From: Apiospora phragmitis
Taxonomy: Eukaryota > Ascomycota > Sordariomycetes > Amphisphaeriales > Apiosporaceae
Reading direction: 5' to 3'
Length of the DNA: 64,000 nt
NCBI GenBank assembly: GCA_038363925.1
Contig: JAQQWL010000011.1
Span: forward strand, 2,418,001 to 2,482,000
The position numbers and the translations under genes are program-made. Below, piece by piece: positions 55,692 to 64,000 of this stretch. Positions within the stretch are counted from its first letter, which is position 1. Each line of letters opens with the position of its first letter. Below the pieces are notes generated by a model. The model saw nothing but the letters and a program-made list of their open reading frames with translations, was not told the origin of the DNA and made no database searches.

Positions 55692-57501
55692 CTAATAATA
55701 AGTGCTGGTCCCTTCCATAGTCTGTCAGCTGTCAGCGGAGCAGCAAGCCAACAGGGGAAAAACAAAAATAATAATCCAAGAACCGCAAAACAAGGTCCAC
55801 CGCGGTCTGGGAATGTTCAAAGCAAGCTCCTCCAAAAAGGCTATCCCAGGAATCAACCAAGTCGCACCCTTCTTGTCACGTCATGATCCTGAGCCGTCAT
55901 TGAAGGTCAGGGGTGTCTAGTGTAGGTAAGATGCGATGATTTCAGGCAGATGGAACCTTGTCCCGACAAGCTCAATTTGGCAATCGTAGTTGTGTCTGGC
56001 TAGTTGGCTGTTTCGCAAGCCACAACCATGTGACTCGGATTCGAACTAGCGGTAGATCAGATTCCCAGGATTGTGGCGTACATGACGCTAAAACCAAGTC
56101 CGCCCTCTCTTCCGACATGACCTGCAGGTCGATGTCTTCCCGAAGCCAACAAACATCATAGCCCTAGTGCCTCGGGGAAATATGCACATGCGTGTTGGCT
56201 TCTCGACTGGTATGCTGACATGCAATGCAACTTACCTCATTCATCATTTCTGTACCTGATCTGGGTGGAAGTCCGGCTTTGGATACAACCCAGAGCTTAG
56301 GTTAGAGCAGCTGCTGGTGGGGTAGCACCCAACCGGATTACATGCGCTTCGAAATGAATGAAAGTGTGAGAGGCGGGCGGGATCGATCATGACTGTACAC
56401 GACAAGTACAGGAGGTTTTGCATGGTGGCTTGCTTACCTTACCCTTGGTATTTTTACTAAAATTATCCGAGATAGATTGCGTGGACTGCACAAGAAAGTT
56501 GAGGTAGGTTTGAATCTTCAATCCATCGCCCCGAATATTATATATCCTGAGAAACGGTCGAACCATTTCGACGGGATCGGGATCGCTAAAAATTACCGGC
56601 CAGCGTACCATGATGTTGGGAGGATATCGTCTGTGCGAGAACCTTGTCGTTCTGTCTGTCTGTTTGTTTGTTTCCTGCGTTGATCGCTTTCCTGGGGTGA
56701 TATGAACGACGACTGGCAGAATGCAGAATGGGGGGGGGGGGGGTGGTCAAGTGTGGGCGGCTAAGCGCCAACTGGTATTCCAGGTCTCAACCATTGGCCC
56801 GAAAATCTGCAGCAGCCTTCCAATACTCCAATAGCCGGCCTTGGTTCTGCTCCTTTCGCACGCGCCAGCCAGTTCTATTGGCCGGTCTTTGCATGCGTTC
56901 TAAAATTAAACCACTGATGTGCTGCCCAGTGTGCTATCCTCATTGGAGGCAGCATTGGTGCCGCAGCCGCTTCTTAACGATTCTTATCTGGGGACTGACG
57001 TCGAACGGCGCGACCACAACGCTGCTTTGGGCATGCAACCCACATCTTACGGCCCAGATGGGCTTGCAGACGCATGTGTCTGGCCGGTCTTCCCTTCGAG
57101 ATGGAGGGTGATGGAGGGTTGATGCAAGAGGCAATGGGCCTGGCACCCTCCTCTGTTAAAGTACTGGCCGTGGACGGGAAGCGCCCGCATCCCGCTTGGT
57201 GACAGATTCACGGCGCGAACTAACCGCTCGTCTTGACCGCGCATTTTCATAAAAGTAACGGTTTCCAAGGGCCGAGTAGGCCTCATCTTCTTTTCGTCCT
57301 CTTCTCTTCTCTCAAGCTTCCAAACAGAGGTTGCCGCATCTCATTAGCCTTCGCTTCGTTGACCGAGGCTTTTCTGTCGTTTAATCGATTTCTTTGCTGA
57401 TCTTACTTTCAACGACGCCGGCCGTCTTCTGTGTTACATCGGGTTCCCGATATAAACGGCTTTTCTTGGTATCTTACCTGCATATCGGTTCTATATTAGA
57501 A
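55692..57501. promoter_or_regulatory. long divergent intergenic region
   Basis: 1.8 kb between two divergent genes, with a 14-nt G tract at 56730-56743. No gene was recognised. The long upstream region fits the large regulatory and leader regions of fungal genes. Confidence 0.45.
56730..56743. repeat. homopolymer G tract (14 nt)
   Basis: An uninterrupted G run. Its true length is uncertain for the same reason as other homopolymers here. Confidence 0.85.
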
Positions 57502-60500
57502 ATGCCCGACTTAGTTCTGTTACCATCTACCACCTACCGGCCCCCCTCCCCTTCGCAGGCTCGAAGACCGGGGAGGCCGCTTAATACTATAATGGAAGAA
57601 GAGCCCGACCTTCCACGGGCCACCCAGCCTGTGCGAGATGACCGCAACATCCAAGCACAATCGTCCAGTGAGAAGACAGTTCAGTGGCTATCGCCAAGGA
57701 GTGATCACTTTCCTACTCCTCGAGGATTCCATTTCTTATCGGCGCCGATACTGCCGTCATCGCCCTCGACAAACTCCGTGGACGAGAGTAACTCTCCCTC
57801 TTCGTCGACGAACCCCTGGAATCGGCAGAGCACGTCGACTGATGTCACCGAGTTTGACGATATCTACGACGTTTCGGACGACGAAGGCATTCAGAGAATG
57901 CCGTTCAGGAGGTCTTCAATGAAGCGTCAGAGCAGCGTTCGCAATTCTTCGACGAGGCGAGCTGCCCCCACACCGGCATCCCATACGGTCCTACCCAAGT
58001 TGACGATACCGGCTTCACAAGAGCAAAATGCCGAACCTTACTCGGGTAGGCCCGAATTCAAGAAGCTTTTGTCACCTGTGCCACCGACGCCGCCCGCAAA
58101 GGTGGAGATGTCACCGGCTGTCATCTCTTTCCTACAAGCACATCAGGCTCGTGATGTGCCTGCAGGGTCGGCGCCACCATCGCTAGACGGAAGCTTAAGT
58201 TCTGAGCAGATGGCCGCCATGTCCGCACCCCCTACTCCAATCATTGGCGCCGGTGAAGCTTCAAGCACGGACTGGTCGGGAGTTCAATTACAGCCCGGTG
58301 CCCTTGCAACTCTACGTGCTTTGTCCGGAGGCTCCGATGCGGCGGAGGAGGAATACCAACATGAACAAGTTATTGAAATCCCGGAGGAGCCCGCACGGGA
58401 GATGGAGCAGCAGACACCACGTCTGTTCTCTTCCCTTCAGCAGCGCGCTTCTTTGAGGCTATCCACTGAGCAGCAACAATCATTAAATAACCTGACAAGA
58501 CTCGAAATTCCGTCGCCTGGCGGTTTCTTTTCAGGTCTGACTCCCCGTAGCAGAACAGCATGGCACATGTCATCCATGACCCCCGATGACATCGCGCCAC
58601 CAACCTCGACCACCGCTGAACAATTCTATCGATGCCCGTGGAATGACCAACCTGCACCACCAATGCCTGCGATGCCGCAGCTCTTCTCTCGCGCCCTGCC
58701 GCCACCCCCCACCGCGGCCTCAACGTTTCTCGGACAGCCAAGCGCCATCCGCACCAGTCGAGCAAGTTGTTGAGGTGCGAGCAACTTTGTCCAATGGCAT
58801 CCCTACGGCAAGACCTGTAATCCTTGAGCACGTTGTTGAAGCGGGAGCCAGTAACTCCGATGCGTTGCTTACCGCCCGCCGCGTTCCTGGGCGCCGCAAC
58901 CCGTCGTCCTCTTCGGCTACGGCTGCGGAGCCAGTATCTCCCCACGAAGGCGATGCGACAGAAATTGTCACCGTCTATGACCCGGAGTACGCCAAGAAGC
59001 AGCGAGAGGAGACACTTTCCAACTTGGACAGAACCGAACTATGGCTCATGGCTCAGAAATCCTATATGAAGGGTGTTCAGTTGGAGGAAAAGAGCGATGC
59101 CAGAGAAGCAGGAGAACCGGCAACCGAACATCTTCAGGTGAAAACACCCTTGAAGGCCAAGTTCCCCGAGTCTGAGTCATCTCCCGAGGCCTCCCACAAG
59201 AAAAAGGCTGTCCGATTTTCGGAGATTGTGTCCAAAGCCGATATTCCCAAGTCTTTGCCTTCCAAAATCGCTCGTCAAGAGTCTGCTTATTACCGAGCTT
59301 TCCAAGGAATCATCATCCGCAGCCGTAAGCAAGACTCTTTCGTACACCGCCTGCCGCGGTACGAGTACTTGCAGGCTCAGCGCCTCTCGTTGCGCGAAGA
59401 GCATCGCAACCAGCTATTGGGCAAGTACCAACTGTCGGTTTTGCCTCAATCCGCCAAGAAGCGTATGAGCGCCAACGTTGCGCGCGGTGATGACATCATT
59501 GAAGATGACCTCGAGAGACTGAAGCGTGAGAAGGAAGCAGAGGCCCTTAGCCAAATGGCTGCCGCTAACTGGCACGTCAATGCCTTCAAAGCCCTCAATG
59601 GCGGCCGCCTATTCTGTGCGCCGCTCTCGAAGCGCCTGGCTCGTCTTTCCCGCATGGCTGGCCCCGCAGAGCGTGCCAGAATCCTAGATCTTGGCGGTCA
59701 AGCCACTTGCGACTGGGCATGGCACTGCGCGTTCATGTATCCCAGTGCTAAGGTCTACACAACGACCACCAAGGCTATCCGTCAGCTCTCGAACTCCAAC
59801 GTCCGGGGCCCACCCAACCACCGCCAGATCGCTGTGCAGCGCTTGGCCAAGCTTCCTTTCCCAGATAACTACTTTGACCTCATCTCGGCCCGTGAACTGC
59901 ATTCAATCCTCAAGTTTGTTGGCGAGAATGGCGAGGATGAGTGGGAGACGTGCCTCCAAGAGGCCATGCGCGTGCTCAAGCCTGGCGGCTACCTCGAGTT
60001 CTCCGTGCTCGACTCGGACATTGTCAATGCCGGCCCCCTGGGCCTGGCCAAGTCCGTCGAGTTCGGCTTTGCCTTGAAGACCCTGGGCTACGACCCCAAC
60101 CCGACTAAGCTGTTCCTCAGCCGCCTGCAGCGCGCGGGCTACAAGGACATCCGCCGCGCGTGGATGTGCCTGCCGATGGGCCAGAAGGAGCCTGTCGACC
60201 ACAACATCATCCGCGACAGCTACGGGCGCGAGATCAAGCTGCAGCTCGAGGCCCTGGTCCAGGGGAGCACCGAGAACATCGCCTCCATGACCGGCCTCGC
60301 CGGCAGCTGGGCCTGGGAGCGCTGGCTCCTGCGCTGCGAGATGGAGAAGGTGGTCTGCGAGGGCCGCCTGCTCGAGACGGCCGAGATCCGCGAGGCCGGC
60401 CAGTGCCTTGACGGCGTGCACGCCGTCATCGAGGAAGGCCGCCGGCGGGGCGCCGCCTGGAGGATCCTCAACGGTTACGCTATGAAGCCCAAGCCCGAGA

Positions 60501-60541
60501 AGAAGCCTGTTCACATCGCTCTTGTCCCACAGAGAAGATAG
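57502..60541 (+). CDS. large protein with class I SAM-dependent methyltransferase domain
   Basis: The start is the ATG at 57502 (MPDLVLLPSTTYRPPSPSQ), preferred over the upstream in-frame ATGs. About 430 disordered Ser/Pro-rich residues come first. A charged middle region follows (YDPEYAKKQREETLSNLDR, LPSKIARQESAYYRAFQGI). A methyltransferase domain spans about 725-890: ARILDLGGQATCDWAWHCA (SAM site), LPFPDNYFDLISARELHSIL, EAMRVLKPGGYLEFSVLDSD. A helical C-terminal part ends AWRILNGYAMK. The frame changes at the C6 run 58705-58710. With five C the gene is a single 1012-residue frame. The substrate is unknown. Similar large proteins occur across Pezizomycotina, sometimes linked with regulation by methyltransferases, but I cannot name an ortholog. 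Confidence 0.82.
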
Positions 60542-61582
60542 AAGAGCAAGAGCACTGAATACTACTACGTATGATGTGGAGCAGACTGGCCAGGGTTTTT
60601 GACATTTTCTTTTGTCAGGTTTACGATTTGTTGATGGAGATGATATTATGGTTATGGCCGCGCACTGGGTATCTGGGGCCAGAGTTAGCTGGGTTATTTG
60701 TAATAGGCCGGTAGGTGTTGAGGCATCATGTATTTGGGAAGGATGGAAATAGGGGGGCGTGGCGGCGTACTGGCGGTTGATATCGAGTGTTACGGGTGTT
60801 GAATATCTTGGATCATACATATATCATATTATAGTATATACATGTGCATAAAAGATTGTTGTAAGATGCCTCTCTCGCTTGATTCTTCTCTACACGTGAA
60901 CGTGTGCTACGCGCTGCCAAGACTAAGTAGATTCTTGAGACCACCCTCCAATCAATGTCCCTATCCTACCGTTTGGTAGGAGTAAAGTGCGTGAACCTTG
61001 GACCGTACACACCCGATCTTCTGCCTTCTCATAATGTACGTTAGGATACAGAGTTACCATTATATCATGATGATATGCACGTTCTTCAATAGGCCACCTC
61101 CTGCCCCTTCGGCTTCAGACCGATCAACCGGTGCTACAGCTCCCTGGTCCGAAGGACGGACATTTGGGGGTGGCAAGGACTTCCGGGGATGGGCTCCGGT
61201 CCCGTGGCTTTGCAATCTTGTATATCGTAACAACTCCTTTATCCAACGGTAACTCAGACATCGTGGGGCATTAGTCGCCACCTGCTTCTTTGTTCATTTG
61301 AGTGTAGAACATGGTGAACATCAAAATAATTAGGCGATTAATAAAGGTTTTAACCTACTTAAAAGAAGAATAACTTGGGAAACAATGTTAGGGTGTTTTT
61401 CAGAACTAGAGTTGGTTGGTTAGGCGTATCGGATACGTATAAAATAGGGATGCCCACCCCAGGTAGTATCTCCCTCTACAATATACAGCACATCCCCTAA
61501 TCATTCACCTGAAACTAAGAACCCAAAGAACCCATCACTAGCAGAAAATCTACTAGACCTGAGCCATCAGCCTAGTACAGCC
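60542..61582. other. intergenic region
   Basis: 1.04 kb with no recognised gene. A TATAAAAT word at 61438-61445 is annotated separately. Confidence 0.5.
61438..61445 (+). promoter_or_regulatory. TATA box upstream of candidate small gene
   Basis: TATAAAAT lies 145 bp before the ATG at 61583. An AACAAT word lies at 61381-61386. Confidence 0.5.
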
Positions 61583-61809
61583 ATGAAGAGTCGAACCTGC
61601 ATCCCAACGGGTTGCCCCCCATCAGCCAAGATCTTATCCAGAAGCGCGATGAGTCGCTGAACCGGGAGAAGCGGAAGCGCCGCCGAGCCCATCGTCTAAG
61701 AGGGCACGATAAGAAGAGAGAGCTATTTGAACTATCAAGGTCCGACTTAGAGTCTCTCGATGACTTTGATCCCTCATCCCCGGAAGAGACTTGCGATGAA
61801 ACTGCCTAG
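61583..61809 (+). CDS. candidate small basic/acidic protein
   Basis: From the ATG at 61583 the frame reads 12 codons and then meets a C6 run at 61615-61620. Adding one C there joins it to an open frame that ends at 61809, giving 75 residues. The product has a strongly basic middle ([20 protein letters not shown]) and an acidic end (LESLDDFDPSSPEET). No domain was recognised. Support comes from the TATA box 145 bp upstream, the same kind of correction needed in genuine genes of this window, and a resemblance in layout to the candidate at 63346. It could still be chance. Confidence 0.35.
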
Positions 61810-63051
61810 TAGAATGGTGGGTGTTCTGACCGGGCTGAGTGAGAATAAGTCGAGTAGCTCTAGGGGAAAACTTACCCTGGGAATTATGCGGTCATGCCTG
61901 TCTGCGATAAAGGGGTAAGAACTGGCGACGATGAGGTCGGCAGCAGCGCCTCTCTTCAAGAGCCCCAAGAGCCCCAAGACTCTACGTACAAGGGTCACCA
62001 GCTATGGAGGATATTGACAACCAGAAGAGAAAGATTTGGTATGAATTGAGAAATGGGACAGGATATTGTGTGACACCGACAGACGCAAAGCAGTGAGTAT
62101 CTAGGCATAGTACGTAGTGCCCAGTGAAACTAGCTTAGACAGCACATAATATACCCTGTCTCTTATGCGTAAGTCGCGTCGAGCATGTAGCAGTCCACTG
62201 TGAGTAGAATGCCACACGTCCTTCTAGGAAGCTGCGACAGAATTGCTACGAGATCCGTATTGGTAATCGTTATACCATCATGGGTATCGGGTCATGATCT
62301 GAGATCCCGAAGTGAAATGATTTACTTCTCGCTCTTTGCCTGGAAGGAGTGTGGTTGACAGGGGGGCGAGCAGGAATCAAGATAGCAACGTAGGTATGGA
62401 CAGCTGTAGAGATGTGTGGTATTGAGTATAGAGAGCGGCTTGACTGCCTTTTAACTTGCTTTGAGATTGGCTTGATAGTGTAATATCCGAGTGATTCACC
62501 ATCCACGTTATGCTGGTTAATGGTAGTAACTAAGCGACGTGGCTTCAGCAACGTCCACCTAGAGTCATAATCTACCGAGACCTTACCAAACAAGTTCAAC
62601 TTCAAGGCATATCTAGCAGAGAAATCCCGCCCAGAAGCACGCCAGGAGGTTTCGTAATTATGGGACAAAGAGCAGCAACTCCAACGATGATAGCCTGAAC
62701 TGAAACTTGAAATGACTGACATTAGGGGGCGGCATTTGAGATTCAAATATATGTCGTTAGATACATGGATTTATGTCCATGGTGTATGGATTCAGAGTGG
62801 CACAACTGAGCAGAATCGATGCATTATAGTCAGGCTGCTCACCTGTAAATAGCCCCTTTTCGCCCCTTATCGATATGCAAGGGTGTTTATCAGCATTCGG
62901 GCGCTGGTAGGCTTCCTAGGAAGTCAAGGTTATTGTTCTCTAACAATCGGCTCACCGTAGGAATAGGTACCTCTGTACTTGGATAGGCATTATTATAGCT
63001 TCGGGCTTCACAGTGGGCCGATTGTTGAGATCAGAAGCTGGAAGTAAACAC

Positions 63052-63072
63052 CGATTGTTCTGAGAACAATCG
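63052..63072. promoter_or_regulatory. perfect 10-bp inverted repeat (CGATTGTTCT)
   Basis: CGATTGTTCT, one G, then AGAACAATCG: a perfect palindrome 13 bp upstream of a TATATATG box (63085). The AACAAT core is the site bound by HMG-box factors of the Sox/MATA type. More copies lie at 62942-62950 and 63018-63026. Confidence 0.55.
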
Positions 63073-63084
63073 ACCAACACAGCC

Positions 63085-63092
63085 TATATATG
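63085..63092 (+). promoter_or_regulatory. TATA box of candidate gene at 63346
   Basis: TATATATG follows the inverted repeat and precedes a pyrimidine-rich leader (63095-63200). Confidence 0.45.
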
Positions 63093-63345
63093 TATGATTC
63101 TCCCAGTCTCGTTCCCTCGATGCACGCTTCCCTTTCTCACTCATCGCCTCGCGAAACCTCTCACTTATACACGAGCCCTCCTCCCTCTCCCAACCAGAGC
63201 AGCATCACCAACCAAGGTAGTACTTGGTCGACTTGGTATTCGGCATTCGGCGACTTCTCTTCTCTATCGGAAGGTAGGCAACTGCCTATACCTTTGAATC
63301 TGACAGAGCTCGGCCACCCCCAAGACTTCCATCTGCTCGGCCGCC

Positions 63346-63684
63346 ATGGCAAGCCCCAACAAAGCCTCCTCGTCCGCGGGCGGCGTCGCCGCCCTGAGAT
63401 ATCCGCTTGGCGGTCTTCCGCCCGTGAAGCTTGATCCGCTCACCAAATGGGAGCACATGCAGATCCGTAAGATACGCAAGCAGCGCCGGGGTCACCGCCG
63501 CCGCGGCTTGGACCGTAAGCTTGCCCACATCAACTTCACCATCAACATGCAAGACAGCGGAAGCGATGATTCAGTATCCGACGAGTGTGATGGCGAACAC
63601 ATGCCGTACGACTCCAGTGACGAGTGTGATGGCGTCGATCCTGATTGCTGCTACCAGGCTTTCGCCGGAGATATCGATGACTAG
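63346..63684 (+). CDS. candidate small protein, basic centre and acidic tail
   Basis: The 112-residue frame starts at ATG in GCCGCCATGG, which is a favourable context. It has a Ser/Ala-rich start, a central basic block (KIRKQRRGHRRRGLDRK) and an acidic Cys-containing tail with SDECDG twice. No domain was recognised. An upstream ATG in another frame (63121) and possible introns (GTAGT, GTAGG) leave the 5' end uncertain. A TATA box and a palindrome lie upstream. The layout resembles the candidate at 61583-61809. Confidence 0.45.
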   Translation: MASPNKASSSAGGVAALRYPLGGLPPVKLDPLTKWEHMQIRKIRKQRRGHRRRGLDRKLAHINFTINMQDSGSDDSVSDECDGEHMPYDSSDECDGVDPDCCYQAFAGDIDD

Positions 63685-64000
63685 GTGCGAACGAAGCCTT
63701 GTGTGCCTGTGGGAGAACGTGACATATCAGGTTACGCCCCTTTGCTCTTTCTTTTCCTGGGACATCGGGTGATAACCAAGCCGACAACGATCTCTACGTA
63801 CAAACCCTACAACGATGTGCTCACAATACTCCAACGTCGCAGTACGTTTCCACTACATGCTACAAGAGTCCTAAGGCAAACGAAGGCCCTTCCTCTCTTC
63901 TTCAACACCAAGGCAGGCAGGCGACCATTGCTTCGTTCGTAACAGCCACTCACACATCTGCCATGCTAATGCTTTGGATGGGCGGGTCATCGACAATTTA
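63685..64000. other. 3' flank, nothing recognised
   Basis: 316 bp to the end of the window. Only short overlapping frames. Confidence 0.5.

Larger units (their letters stand above)
61810..63345. promoter_or_regulatory. intergenic region with repeated CGATTGTT motif
   Basis: 1.5 kb without a recognised gene. The last 400 bp hold repeated AACAATCG/CGATTGTT words and a TATA box. Confidence 0.45.

Overview
The window looks like nuclear chromosomal DNA of a filamentous ascomycete (Pezizomycotina, most likely Sordariomycetes). The genes carry short GT-AG introns (about 53-138 nt), GC-rich exons and long intergenic stretches. The gene set is typical of such fungi: Prp5, Sub1/PC4, a Dap1-like cytochrome b5 protein, an Mgr3-like TPR protein, a fungal bZIP factor, a secreted chitinase and a LysM protein. 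The exact genus cannot be read from the sequence.

Layout. 1-3.5 kb: no gene, simple repeats. 3.5-4.7 kb: BRCT-domain protein (+). 7.1-7.8 kb: Sub1/PC4 coactivator (-). 8.9-12.2 kb: PXA-PX-nexin-C sorting nexin (+). 12.9-15.1 kb: secreted SGNH/GDSL esterase (-). 16.2-22.7 kb: a chitin-themed group, namely a CBM18-GH18 chitinase (+), an astacin-like secreted metalloprotease (-) and a secreted six-LysM protein (+). 22.8-24.0 kb: DUF7730/F-box-like protein (-). 24-30.9 kb: gene-poor. 30.9-31.7 kb: bZIP factor (+). 31.7-35.6 kb: empty. 35.7-37.4 kb: Mgr3-like mitochondrial TPR protein (-). 38.2-38.9 kb: Dap1-like protein (+). 39.4 kb: tRNA-Gly(TCC). 41.1-44.3 kb: interrupted subtilisin-like protease (+). 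44.9-46.1 kb: double GFA/CENP-V protein (+). 46.9-47.3 kb: small MGNICGKS protein (+). 47.7-51.5 kb: Prp5 RNA helicase (-). 52.4-53.5 kb: mitochondrial twin HMG-box protein (+). 54.3-55.7 kb: conserved fungal protein of unknown function (-). 57.5-60.5 kb: large protein with a methyltransferase domain (+). 61.6-63.7 kb: two candidate small basic/acidic proteins with TATA boxes.

Two things stand out. First, many genes, including the essential Prp5, need a one-base correction, mostly in short G or C runs. With those corrections every spliced length I tested becomes a multiple of three. This points to homopolymer indels in the sequence rather than gene death. Second, an AT-rich islet of about 145 nt sits inside the GC-rich protease gene; it has bacterial-looking, third-position-A/T codon usage and is not explained by an intron.

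The most coherent functional group is the chitinase, metalloprotease and six-LysM protein. All three are secreted by their signal peptides, and the protease and LysM genes share a divergent promoter. This arrangement suggests a joint role in chitin degradation or masking, or in interaction with another organism. That role is an inference.
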